Origin: Burkholderiales bacterium
Lineage (GTDB): Bacteria > Pseudomonadota > Gammaproteobacteria > Burkholderiales > Burkholderiaceae_C
DNA length: 64,000 nt
NCBI GenBank assembly: GCA_947453625.1
Contig: CANGHK010000007.1
Location: 51,361-115,360, forward strand
Reading direction: 5' to 3'
Below, piece by piece: positions 39,400-48,989 of this stretch. Every line of letters starts with the position of its first letter. Position 1 is the stretch's first letter. A program made the position numbers and the translations under genes. The notes under the pieces are model-generated. The model had not been told where the DNA came from, did no database searches, and was given only the letters and a program-made list of their open reading frames with translations.

Positions 39400-39605
39400 G
39401 CGGCGGCGCACAAGCGAGCTGGCGGTCTCGCTCGCCAACACCCAGCCCTTCGCGCGTGAACTCGGTGGCCGAGTGCATGTGTTCGCGCACAACGGCAACC
39501 TGCCTGGCATCGGTGACTGCGCCATGCTGGACGCTGGCCCGTACCGACCGGGCGGACCGATTCCGAACTGGCCTTCTGGGCGCTGCTTGCCCACGGAAAC
39601 CGACG
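39400..39605 (+). pseudogene. Remnant of a class II glutamine amidotransferase (YafJ-like)
   Basis: NTQPFARELGGRVHVFAHNGNLPG then, after a frame change, TDSELAFWALLAH. Confidence 0.6.
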
Positions 39606-39855
39606 CCCACATTCGCGACGGGTCAAATCGCGCCCCCCTGGCTGTGGCTGCTGCAGCGGTATTGCAAGCCCGGTGACCCAGCGCACCATTGCGGTGGTGG
39701 CGTGGCGATCGGCACCGGCGACCGGTCTGTCTTGCGCGCGCAGATATGCAAGCGCGTGCCTATCGCGCCGCGCCGCGCCAGCGGCAAGAATCGCGGCAGC
39801 GCCCACCCCGTTCTCGCCCCCCGGCCTGCTGGCCGAGAGGCATCACCTACCCGCC

Positions 39856-40593
39856 ATGGACGCGTTTTCCCAGAGCTTCGGCCTTGCGCTGCACCTGATC
39901 ACCCAGGCCGATGCCACGCTGTGGCGCATCGTCGGCCTGTCGCTGCGCGTTTCGGCCACGGCTTGCGCAGTGGGCGCGGGCGCCGGCCTGCTGCTCGGCG
40001 CCTGGCTGGCGGTGGCGCAGTTTCCGGGCCGAAGCGCGCTGATCGGCGTGCTCAACACGCTGCTGGCGCTGCCCTCGGTGGTGGTGGGGCTGGTGGTCTA
40101 CCTGCTGTTGTCGCGCAGCGGGCCGCTGGGCGCCTGGGGCATCCTGTTCACGCCCACGGCGATGGTCATCGCCCAGAGCATCCTGGTGGTGCCGCTGATC
40201 GCCGCGCTGGCGCGCCAGCTGGTGGCCGACGCGCTGCGCGAGGGCGGCGACGAGTTGCAGGCGATGGGGGCGGGCCCGCTGCTGGCTGCCTTGCTGCTGC
40301 TGGCACACCAGCGGCTGGCCGTGCTGACGCTGCTGCTGACCGCCTTCGGCCGGGCCGTGGCCGAGGTCGGCGCGGTGATGATCGTCGGCGGCAACATAGA
40401 CGGCGTGACGCGGGTGATGACCACCGCGATCGCGCTGGAGACCAGCAAGGGCGACCTGCCGCTGGCGCTGGCGCTGGGCACCGTGCTGCTGGGCGTGGTG
40501 GCGCTGATCAACCTGGCGGTCGGCCTGACGCAGCGCCGTGCCGGGTCGGGCGCCGGGGCGGTGGCGGGCTGGACCGGCGGGCTGGCGCGATGA
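39856..40593 (+). CDS. tupB: Tungstate ABC transporter permease
   Basis: TupB-like permease (LSLRVSATACAVGAGAGLLLGAWLA), followed by TupC- and TupA-like genes. Confidence 0.87.
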   Translation: MDAFSQSFGLALHLITQADATLWRIVGLSLRVSATACAVGAGAGLLLGAWLAVAQFPGRSALIGVLNTLLALPSVVVGLVVYLLLSRSGPLGAWGILFTPTAMVIAQSILVVPLIAALARQLVADALREGGDELQAMGAGPLLAALLLLAHQRLAVLTLLLTAFGRAVAEVGAVMIVGGNIDGVTRVMTTAIALETSKGDLPLALALGTVLLGVVALINLAVGLTQRRAGSGAGAVAGWTGGLAR

Positions 40594-41363
40594 GCAGTGT
40601 CTGGCTGCCGGGCGCAGCGCCGGCCGGGGCCTTGGTGGCGCCAGCAGTGCTGTCGACGCCGGCCTTGATCGCGCTGCGCCAGGCCACCGTGTGCTTCGGT
40701 GCCCGGCCGGCGCTGCGCGAGCTCAGCCTGCAGATCCACCGCGGCGACCGCATCGCGCTGGTCGGGGCCAACGGCTCGGGCAAGACCACGCTGCTGCGCC
40801 TGCTCAACGGCCTGCTGCGGCCCAGCGCGGGCGAGCGCGTGCTGCTGGCGCAGGGCCCGCGGCCGGTCACGGCGATGGTCTTCCAGCGGCCCTTCCTGCT
40901 GCATTTCAGCGTGCGGCGCAACCTGCAGCTCGCGCTGTGGCTGGCCGGCGTGCCCGGCGCCGAGCGGGCCGGGCGGCTGGACCTGGCCCTGGACCGGGTC
41001 GGCCTGCAGGCGCTGGCCGACCGGCCGGCGCGCTCGCTGTCGGGCGGCCAGCAGCAGCGCCTGGCGCTGGCGCGGGCCTGGGCCGTGCGGCCCGACATCC
41101 TGTTTCTCGACGAGCCCACCGCCAGTCTCGACCCCTCGGCCAAGCGCGAGGTCGAGACCTTGATCGACGAGTTTGGCCGCGACGGCATGGCACTGGTGAT
41201 GAGCAGCCACAACCTGGGTCAGGTCAAGCGCCTGGCGCGCCGGGTGGTCTACCTCGACGCCGGCCGGCTGCTGGCCGACCTGGAGGTCGACGAATTTTTC
41301 AGACGCCAGGACCTGCCACCCGAGGTGGCGCAATTCCTCAAGGGAGAACTGCCATGGACATGA
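40590..41363 (+). CDS. tupC: Tungstate ABC transporter ATP-binding protein
   Basis: GANGSGKTTLLRLLNGLL, LSGGQQQRLALARAWA, FLDEPTASLDP. Confidence 0.87.
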   Translation: MSSVWLPGAAPAGALVAPAVLSTPALIALRQATVCFGARPALRELSLQIHRGDRIALVGANGSGKTTLLRLLNGLLRPSAGERVLLAQGPRPVTAMVFQRPFLLHFSVRRNLQLALWLAGVPGAERAGRLDLALDRVGLQALADRPARSLSGGQQQRLALARAWAVRPDILFLDEPTASLDPSAKREVETLIDEFGRDGMALVMSSHNLGQVKRLARRVVYLDAGRLLADLEVDEFFRRQDLPPEVAQFLKGELPWT

Positions 41364-42172
41364 CCCGCCGCCTCTGCCTGGGCCTGGCGCTGCTGGCTGC
41401 CGCCACGCTGGCGCAGGCTCAGACGCCCTTCATCGTGATGGCTTCGACCACCTCGACCGAGCAGTCCGGCCTGTTCGGCCACCTGCTGCCCATCTTCAAG
41501 GCCGCCAGCGGCACCGAGGTGCGGGTGGTGGCGCTGGGCACAGGCCAGGCGCTGGACATGGGCCGCCGCGGCGATGCCGACATCGTCTTCGTGCACGACC
41601 AGGCCGCCGAGGAAAAATTCGTCGCCGACGGTTTCAGCCTGAAGCGCCTGCCGGTGATGGTCAACGATTTCGTGCTGATCGGACCGTCCGCCGACCCCGC
41701 CAAGCTGCGCGGCAAGGACATCGCGGCGGCCTTGCAAAAGCTGGCGTCATCCCCGAGCGCCGCCTTCATCTCGCGCGGCGACAAGAGCGGCACCCACGCC
41801 GCCGAACTGCGCTTCTGGAAGGCCGCCGGCACCGACATCGCGGTGGCCAGGCCCGCCGGCTACAAGGAATGCGGCTGCGGCATGGGCCCTGCGCTCAACA
41901 TGGCCGCGTCCACCGGCGCCCATGTGCTGGCCGACCGCGGCACATGGCTGAGCTTCAAGAACCGCGCCGATCTTGCCGTGCTGGTCGAGGGCGACACCCG
42001 CCTCTTCAATCCCTACGGCGTGATGGTCGTCAACCCGGCCAAACATCCGCATGTCAAGGTGGCGTTGGCCCAGGGCTTTGCCGATTGGGTGGTGTCACCG
42101 GCCGGTCAGGCGGCGATCACCAGCTACAAGATCGGCGGCGAGCAGTTGTTCTTCCCCAACGCCGGCAAGTAG
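41354..42172 (+). CDS. tupA: Tungstate ABC transporter substrate-binding protein
   Basis: FIVMASTTSTEQSGLFGHLLPIFKAASGTEVRVVALGTGQALDMGRRGDADIVFVHD: TTSTxxSGL motif. Confidence 0.9.
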   Translation: MDMTRRLCLGLALLAAATLAQAQTPFIVMASTTSTEQSGLFGHLLPIFKAASGTEVRVVALGTGQALDMGRRGDADIVFVHDQAAEEKFVADGFSLKRLPVMVNDFVLIGPSADPAKLRGKDIAAALQKLASSPSAAFISRGDKSGTHAAELRFWKAAGTDIAVARPAGYKECGCGMGPALNMAASTGAHVLADRGTWLSFKNRADLAVLVEGDTRLFNPYGVMVVNPAKHPHVKVALAQGFADWVVSPAGQAAITSYKIGGEQLFFPNAGK

Positions 42173-42198
42173 CGACCGCGGCCGGCCGGCACAGGCCG

Positions 42199-42215
42199 AT
42201 GAGAACCGTTCTCAT
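42199..42215. promoter_or_regulatory. Fur-box-like inverted repeat
   Basis: ATGAGAAC-C-GTTCTCAT, perfect 8-bp arms with 1-nt centre, upstream of the ferredoxin/AOR genes. Confidence 0.45.
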
Positions 42216-42413
42216 GCGGCGGGGCTGAATGCCGGCCTGATGCCGTGATGGCGTCTCAGCCTGGCACAGCCCAGCCTATCTCCCTCTGCATATCAGGGTA
42301 AGCACCAGGTTTCCGCGGGTCTTGCCTATGTCCATCATTGCATAGGCCAATCGTCCACGCATGGCGCGTGGATGCGCCTGCAACCCCTTCAAGATCCCCT
42401 GGAGAAGAACACC

Positions 42414-42887
42414 ATGCAGAAAAGCCTGCACATCAATCCGGAGAAATGCACCGGATGCCTGCAATGCGAGATGGCTTGTTCGTTTGAGAACTATGGCGTC
42501 TACGCGCCGGCCAAATCCCGCATCAAGGTGTTCGACTTCCACCACACCGGCCGCAAGGTGCCCTACACCTGCACCCAGTGCGACGAGGCTTGGTGCCTGC
42601 ATGCCTGTCCGGTCGAGGCGATCACGGTCGACCGCGCCACCGGCGCCAAGGTGGTGAACGAATCGACCTGCGTCGGCTGCAAGGTCTGCACCATCGCCTG
42701 CCCGTTCGGCACCGTCAATTACGTCCAGGAAACCGGCAAGGTTCAGAAGTGCGACCTGTGCGGCGGCGAGCCCGCCTGCGCCGATGCCTGCCCGACCGGC
42801 GCGATCACCTACATCGACGCCAACTGGACCGGTCTCAACAAGATGGCTGCCTGGGCTGACAAGCTCGGTAACCAAACCGCCGCTTAA
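42414..42887 (+). CDS. 4Fe-4S ferredoxin-like electron-transfer subunit associated with AOR
   Basis: CTGCLQC, CTQCDEAWCLHAC, CVGCKVCTIAC, CDLCGGEPAC clusters. Confidence 0.92.
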   Translation: MQKSLHINPEKCTGCLQCEMACSFENYGVYAPAKSRIKVFDFHHTGRKVPYTCTQCDEAWCLHACPVEAITVDRATGAKVVNESTCVGCKVCTIACPFGTVNYVQETGKVQKCDLCGGEPACADACPTGAITYIDANWTGLNKMAAWADKLGNQTAA

Positions 42888-42900
42888 AGGGGAACTCGAT

Positions 42901-44748
42901 ATGTCCTGGGCAGGAAAAATCCTTCGCGTCAACCTCACCGCCGGCACCGTCGTGTCGGAGCCGCTCAACATGAGCTGGGCCAAGTCTTACCTCGGCTCGC
43001 GCGGCCTGGCCACCAAGTACCTGGTCGAGGAAATCGACGCCACCATCGACCCGCTGTCGGTCGACAACAAGATCATCTGGGCCACCGGCCCGCTGACCGG
43101 CACCATGGCCTCCACCGGTGGACGCTACACGGTGGTCACCAAGGGCCCGCTGACCGGCGCGATCGCCTGCAGCAACTCGGGCGGCTACTGGGGCGCCGAG
43201 CTCAAGATGGCCGGCTGGGACATGGTGATCTTCGAAGGCAAGTCGGCCAAGCCGGTCTACCTTTCGATCAGCGACGGCAATGCCGAGCTGAAGGACGCCG
43301 CCCACCTGTGGGGCAAGAGCGTGTTCGAGACCGAAGCCGCACTCAAAAAACAGCACCAGGACCCGCAGCTGCGCATCAGCTCGATCGGGCTGGCGGGCGA
43401 GAACCAGGTGTTGTACGCCGCGGTCGTCAACGACCTGCACCGCGCGGCCGGCCGCTCGGGCGTGGGCGCGGTGATGGGCAGCAAGAACCTGAAGGCGATC
43501 GCGGTGCGCGGCACGATCGGGGTGGGCAATATCGCCAACCCCAAGGAGTTCATGCGCGTCACTTACGAGAAGAAGAAGATCCTGGCCGAGAACGCCGTCA
43601 CCGGCCAGGGCCTGCCGACCTTCGGCACCCAGGTGTTGATGAGCGTGATCAACGAGATGGGCGCGCTGCCCACCCGCAACCACCGCGACAGCCAGTTCGA
43701 AGGCGCCAAGGACATTGGCGCCGAAGCGATGGCCACACCGCGCGAAAGCGACGGCAAGAAGCAGCTGGTCACCAACCAGGCCTGTTTCGGCTGCACGATC
43801 GCCTGCGGCCGGATCTCCAAGATCGACCCGACCCACTTCTCGGTCGTCAACAAGCCGCAGTACTGGGGCGCGACCGGCGGCCTGGAATACGAAGCCGCCT
43901 GGGCGCTGGGCGCGTCCAACGGCGTCAACGACCTCGAAGCGCTGCAGTACGCCAACACCCTCTGCAACGAGCAGGGCATGGACCCGATCACCTTCGGCAC
44001 CACGGTGGGCGCGGTGATGGAGCTCTACGAGATGGGCGTGATCACCCAGGAGATGCTCGGCCTGGAGGCACCCTTCGGCTCGGCCAAGGCGCTGTGCGAG
44101 CTGGCCGAGATGACGGCCAACAACGTCGGCTTCGGCAAGGAAATGGCCCAGGGCAGCAAGCGCCTGACCGCCAAGTACGGCCACCCCGAGCTCAGCATGA
44201 GCGTCAAGGGCCAGGAGTTCCCGGCCTACGACGGCCGCGGCATCCAGGGCATGGGCCTGGCCTACGCCACCAGCAACCGCGGCGCCTGCCATCTGCGCGG
44301 CTACACCGTGGCCTCCGAGGTGCTGGGCATCCCAGTCAAGACCGACCCGCTGGTGGCCGATGGCAAGCCCGAGCTGGTGATGGCCTTCCAGGACGCCACC
44401 GCGGCTTTCGATTCGGCCGGCATCTGCATCTTCACCAGCTTTGCCTGGGGTCTGGCCGACGTGCAGCCGCAGGTGGCGGCGGCTTGCGGCGACGAGTTCA
44501 CGCTCGAGAACCTGAGCTTGATCGGCGAGCGGATCTGGAACATGGAGCGCGACTTCAACAACCGCGCCGGCTTCACCGAGCGGGACGACACCTTGCCGCC
44601 GCGGCTGCTCAATGAGGCGGTCAAGACCGGCCCGGCCAAGGGCCTGGTCAGCAAGCTGCCCGAGATGCTGCCCAAGTATTACGACATCCGCGGCTGGGAC
44701 ACCGGTGGCCGGCTGAAGGCTGAAACCCGCGCCAGGCTCGGCCTCTAG
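42901..44748 (+). CDS. aor: Tungsten-containing aldehyde:ferredoxin oxidoreductase
   Basis: MSWAGKILRVNLTAGTV, ATGPLTGTMASTGGRYTVVTKGPLTGAIACSNSGGYWGAELK, CFGCTIACGR. Confidence 0.93.
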   Translation: MSWAGKILRVNLTAGTVVSEPLNMSWAKSYLGSRGLATKYLVEEIDATIDPLSVDNKIIWATGPLTGTMASTGGRYTVVTKGPLTGAIACSNSGGYWGAELKMAGWDMVIFEGKSAKPVYLSISDGNAELKDAAHLWGKSVFETEAALKKQHQDPQLRISSIGLAGENQVLYAAVVNDLHRAAGRSGVGAVMGSKNLKAIAVRGTIGVGNIANPKEFMRVTYEKKKILAENAVTGQGLPTFGTQVLMSVINEMGALPTRNHRDSQFEGAKDIGAEAMATPRESDGKKQLVTNQACFGCTIACGRISKIDPTHFSVVNKPQYWGATGGLEYEAAWALGASNGVNDLEALQYANTLCNEQGMDPITFGTTVGAVMELYEMGVITQEMLGLEAPFGSAKALCELAEMTANNVGFGKEMAQGSKRLTAKYGHPELSMSVKGQEFPAYDGRGIQGMGLAYATSNRGACHLRGYTVASEVLGIPVKTDPLVADGKPELVMAFQDATAAFDSAGICIFTSFAWGLADVQPQVAAACGDEFTLENLSLIGERIWNMERDFNNRAGFTERDDTLPPRLLNEAVKTGPAKGLVSKLPEMLPKYYDIRGWDTGGRLKAETRARLGL

Positions 44749-44772
44749 CCTTTACGGGCTGTTGTTGACCTC

Positions 44773-44800
44773 AAGGCGGTTTTCGGACCGCCTTGTCATT
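44773..44800 (+). terminator. Terminator/attenuator-like hairpin between aor and the FAD oxidoreductase gene
   Basis: AAGGCGGT-tttcgg-ACCGCCTT perfect 8-bp stem followed by GTCATTTT. Confidence 0.6.
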
Positions 44801-44822
44801 TTCTGACTGGAGATTTGCCGCC

Positions 44823-46238
44823 ATGAAGCATGTCATCCTGGGCGCCGGCCCGGCCGGTGTGATCGCCGCCGAAACCCTGCGCAAGAACGCGCCCAACGAC
44901 GAGATCGTCATCATCGGCGACGAGCCCGAAGCGCCTTACTCGCGCATGGCCATCCCCTACCTGTTGATCGGCAAGGTGGCCGAGGAGGGCACCCGCTTGC
45001 GCCACGGCGCCGACCACTACGGCCGGCTGCGCATCGCCTTGAAACGCGGCCGCGCCAAGTCGGTCGACACCGCGCAGCGCCGGGTGCTGCTCGAGGACGG
45101 CAGCGTAGAGACCTTCGACAAGCTGCTGATCGCCACCGGCTCGTCGCCCGCGACCCCGACTATCCCCGGCATCCACGGCAAGGGCGTTCACCCCTGCTGG
45201 ACGCTGGCCGACGCGCGCAAGATCATGGAACTGGCCCAGCCCGGCGCGCGCGTGCTGCAACTGGGCGCCGGCTTCATCGGCTGCATCATCATGGAAGCGC
45301 TGGCGATGCGCGGCGTCAAGTTGACCGTGGTCGAGATGGGCGACCGCATGGTGCCGCGCATGATGGGGCCGACGGCCGGCGGCATGATCAAGGACTGGTG
45401 CGAAAAAAAGGGTGTGACGGTGTACACCGGCGCCCGGGTCGAGGCGGTAGAGCGGCCCGAGCCGGTGGCGCCGCCGGCACCGGTTGCGGCGCCGGCGCCT
45501 GCGCCCGGCCTGCTGACCAAGATCGCCCAGGCGCTCGGCCTGGGGTCCGAGCCGGCGCCGCGGCCGGTGGCCGCCCCGGCTGCCGCGCCCGCGCCAACGA
45601 CGGCACCTATGACGGTGCGCCTGTCCACCGGCCAGCACCTGGAGGCCGACCTGGTGATCAGCGCGACCGGCGTCAAACCCAACATCGGCTTCCTGCAGGG
45701 TTCGGGCGTGCTGTGCCTGATCGGCGTGTTGACCGACGAGCACCTGCAGACCAATGTGCCGGGCATCTACGCGGCGGGCGATTGCGCCGAGGCCTTCGAC
45801 AAGGTCAGCGGCACCACCATCGTCAGCGCGATCCAGCCCAATGCTGCCGAGCAGGCCCGGGTGGCCGCGCTCAACATGCTGGGCAAGACCACCTCGCTGA
45901 AGGGCGTCACGCAGATCAACGTGCTCGACACGCTGGGCATGATCTCGGCCAGCTTCGGCAACTGGCAGGGCGTGCCGGGTGGCGAGCATGTCGAGCTGAC
46001 CGACCGCGAGGGTCCCGGAGGAGGCAGGCTGCTGAGCCTGCAGTTCTCGGGCGACAAGCTGGTGGGCTGCAACGCGGTCGGCTGGACCGAGCATGTGGGC
46101 GTGATGCGCGGCTTGGTCGAGGGCGAGGTGCGGCTCAGCCCCGAGTGGAAGCAGCGCCTGCTGGCCGACCCGACGCTGTTGATGGAGGCCTACCTGGCCA
46201 ATGCGCAGGCCCAGCAAACCCCGGCCCACCTGCGCTGA
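44823..46238 (+). CDS. NAD(P)/FAD-dependent oxidoreductase of the AOR cluster, with Ala/Pro-rich insertion
   Basis: MKHVILGAGPAGVIAAETLRKNAP, ATGSSPATPTIPG, GIYAAGDCAE. Confidence 0.9.
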   Translation: MKHVILGAGPAGVIAAETLRKNAPNDEIVIIGDEPEAPYSRMAIPYLLIGKVAEEGTRLRHGADHYGRLRIALKRGRAKSVDTAQRRVLLEDGSVETFDKLLIATGSSPATPTIPGIHGKGVHPCWTLADARKIMELAQPGARVLQLGAGFIGCIIMEALAMRGVKLTVVEMGDRMVPRMMGPTAGGMIKDWCEKKGVTVYTGARVEAVERPEPVAPPAPVAAPAPAPGLLTKIAQALGLGSEPAPRPVAAPAAAPAPTTAPMTVRLSTGQHLEADLVISATGVKPNIGFLQGSGVLCLIGVLTDEHLQTNVPGIYAAGDCAEAFDKVSGTTIVSAIQPNAAEQARVAALNMLGKTTSLKGVTQINVLDTLGMISASFGNWQGVPGGEHVELTDREGPGGGRLLSLQFSGDKLVGCNAVGWTEHVGVMRGLVEGEVRLSPEWKQRLLADPTLLMEAYLANAQAQQTPAHLR

Positions 46239-46266
46239 TGGCAGCCGGGGCAGAATCGCGCCAGCC

Positions 46267-46521
46267 ATGAAGATCACGTTCAAGCTCTACGCCAGCCTCA
46301 CCGATTACCTGCCTGTCGCGGCCCGCCGCGGCAACCGGATCGACCTGGAGCTGGAGGACGGGTCGACCATCGCGCAGATCATCGAGCCCTTTGGCCTGCC
46401 TATCAAGCTGGTGCACCTGGTGCTGGTGAACGGCGTCTACGTGCCGCCCGAGCAGCGCGCCAGCCGCGCGATCGTGGACGGCGACACGCTGGCGATCTGG
46501 CCGCCGATCGCCGGCGGCTAG
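46267..46521 (+). CDS. MoaD/ThiS-family ubiquitin-like sulfur carrier protein
   Basis: 84-aa beta-grasp-like protein ending IWPPIAGG (terminal GG). Confidence 0.85.
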   Translation: MKITFKLYASLTDYLPVAARRGNRIDLELEDGSTIAQIIEPFGLPIKLVHLVLVNGVYVPPEQRASRAIVDGDTLAIWPPIAGG

Positions 46522-46534
46522 ACTGGCGCAGCGG

Positions 46535-46837
46535 ATGCAGGCCGACTACCCGGCAGAGTTCCGGCGCGAGCAGGGGTTCACCGAGCGCGACTGGCTGCGC
46601 TGCCTGCCGGGCGCGGTGCGGGGCTGCCCGCTGGATTTGAGCCGGCCCGGCCAGGCGCGGGTGCAGATCGGCAGTGGCGCGCTGCACCTGTCCTGGCAGG
46701 TGCTGGCGCCGCGCCAGATCGCGTTGGTGCGGCTGCCGCGTCTGCAGACCCATTACCGCTTCGAGCAGGTGGTGGACGCCGAGAGGCTGGCCTTCATGCG
46801 CTACTTCGATCTCTACACGATGCGCGGCGGCGGTTGA
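46535..46837 (+). CDS. Hypothetical protein, last gene of the AOR cluster
   Basis: 100-aa ORF 13 nt after moaD-like gene, same strand. Confidence 0.65.
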   Translation: MQADYPAEFRREQGFTERDWLRCLPGAVRGCPLDLSRPGQARVQIGSGALHLSWQVLAPRQIALVRLPRLQTHYRFEQVVDAERLAFMRYFDLYTMRGGG

Positions 46838-46886
46838 TCCGCTGCGCCAGGGTGCTGGACGACCGTGCTGGACGACAGTGTGCCCG

Positions 46887-47213
46887 TCAACGCGGCCCGT
46901 CAACGGCTGGGGCGCGCTGGCCCAGCCAGCCCAGCAACTCGGCCAGCCGGGTGGCCACCCAGACCGCCTCGGCGGCGCTGAAGCCCGATTCGGGTGTGGC
47001 CAGCCCGTCCTGGGTGCGGCCCAGGATCAGGTCCTCGGACACGCCCTGGTCGTGGTGCAGCGCCTGGCTGGGGTCGACCAGCATCTGCGCCATGTCCTCG
47101 CACAGCTCGTAGCGGGCGCGGAAGGTCTCTTTCGTCACGCCGAGCCGGCCGCGCGCATCGGCATGCACGGCCTCGAACGAGGGCGGGATGTGGATCTGGT
47201 AGTCATCGGACAT
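46887..47213 (-). CDS. Small conserved-looking hypothetical protein
   Basis: 108 aa, MSDDYQIHIPPSFEAVHADARGR...RYELCEDMAQMLVDPSQ. Confidence 0.65.
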   Translation of the reverse strand: MSDDYQIHIPPSFEAVHADARGRLGVTKETFRARYELCEDMAQMLVDPSQALHHDQGVSEDLILGRTQDGLATPESGFSAAEAVWVATRLAELLGWLGQRAPAVDGPR

Positions 47214-47237
47214 GCGGTGTTGTAGCGCATCGCCCGC

Positions 47238-48254
47238 TCAGGTGGCGCAGCCCGCCTCGACCACTGCCTGCGCCTTGATCGGCACCGGCTCGGGCACGCG
47301 GTAGCCGTAGCGCACGGCGGTCAGCTCGGCCAGGATGCTGACGGCGATCTCGGGCGGCGTGCGGGCGCCGTTCTTCAGCCCCACCGGGCCGTGCAGGCGG
47401 TCGAGCTGGTCGTCGGTCAGGCCGAAATGCTCTTTCAGCCGTTCGCGGCGCTTGGCCTGGTTGACGCGCGAGCCTATCGCGCCGACGTAGAACGCGGGGC
47501 CGGTCAGCGCCTCCATCAGCGCCAGGTCGTCGAGCTTGGGGTCGTGCGTCAGCGCGATGATCGCGGTGTGGCCGTCGGGCTTGAGTGCGACCACCGTGTC
47601 GTCGGGCATGGTGCGCAGCAGCGTCGCGCCAGGCACCTCGAAGCCGGTGGCGTATTCCTCGCGCGGGTCGCAGACCAGCACCTGGTAGCCGAGCGCGATC
47701 GCCATCTGCGCCAGGTATTGCGTCATCTGGCCGGCGCCTATCAGCAGCAGCCGCCAGTGCGGGCCATGGTGGGTCGTCAGCTGGGTCTCGGTCAGCGACA
47801 GCTCGTCGCTCATCGCTTCATCGTGGGTGGCGGGCTGCAGCACCACCTCGCCGCTGACGATCGTCAGCACCCGGCGCACCCGCTCGCCCTGGCTCAGGCG
47901 GGTCAGCAGTTCATCGAGCCGGGTGCGCGGCAGCACGGGCTCGAGCACCAGCTCGATCAGCCCGCCGCAGGGCAGGCCGAAGCGGTGCGCGGCATCGGCA
48001 TCGATGCCGTAGCGCACCACCTGCGGCAGGCCAGCGGCCAGCACGCCCTCGCGCGCCTTGTCGATCAGGTCGTCCTCGATGCAGCCGCCCGACACGCTGC
48101 CAGCCACCAGGCCGTCGTCGCGCACCGCCACCGCCGAGCCGGGCGGGCGCGGCGCCGAACCCCAGGTGCGGGTGATGGTGCCCAGCACCACGCGGTGGCC
48201 TGCCGCCACCCACTGGGTGATCTGGCGCAGCACATTGAGGTCGACGTTGTCCAT
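47238..48254 (-). CDS. XdhC/CoxI family protein
   Basis: VLGTITRTWGSAPRPPGSAVAVRDDGLVAGSVSGGCIEDDLI; LLIGAGQMTQYLAQMAIALGYQVLVCDPR; start at 48254. Confidence 0.92.
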   Translation of the reverse strand: MDNVDLNVLRQITQWVAAGHRVVLGTITRTWGSAPRPPGSAVAVRDDGLVAGSVSGGCIEDDLIDKAREGVLAAGLPQVVRYGIDADAAHRFGLPCGGLIELVLEPVLPRTRLDELLTRLSQGERVRRVLTIVSGEVVLQPATHDEAMSDELSLTETQLTTHHGPHWRLLLIGAGQMTQYLAQMAIALGYQVLVCDPREEYATGFEVPGATLLRTMPDDTVVALKPDGHTAIIALTHDPKLDDLALMEALTGPAFYVGAIGSRVNQAKRRERLKEHFGLTDDQLDRLHGPVGLKNGARTPPEIAVSILAELTAVRYGYRVPEPVPIKAQAVVEAGCAT

Positions 48255-48500
48255 GGCAGCTTGCTCTGAGCGTTGAAGGTCTGAAAGTAACCGGTCCGGA
48301 GGCGGCAATCGGCGCCGCGCATTCCTCTGGGCATTGCGCAGCATAAGGCGTCCGCCAGGCGGCACTATGCGCGGATATTCATAAGGGATAACGAACTGAT
48401 GCGGCGCGCCTGTTTTGCCTAGCATCGCCCAGTTTGCCAGTCTGTCATCGGGCACGCCGACGGCCAGTCCTGAACCCATCACCCCCAAGGAGACACCCGC

Positions 48501-48974
<474 letters not shown>

Positions 48975-48989
48975 GCGAGGATCACCCCC

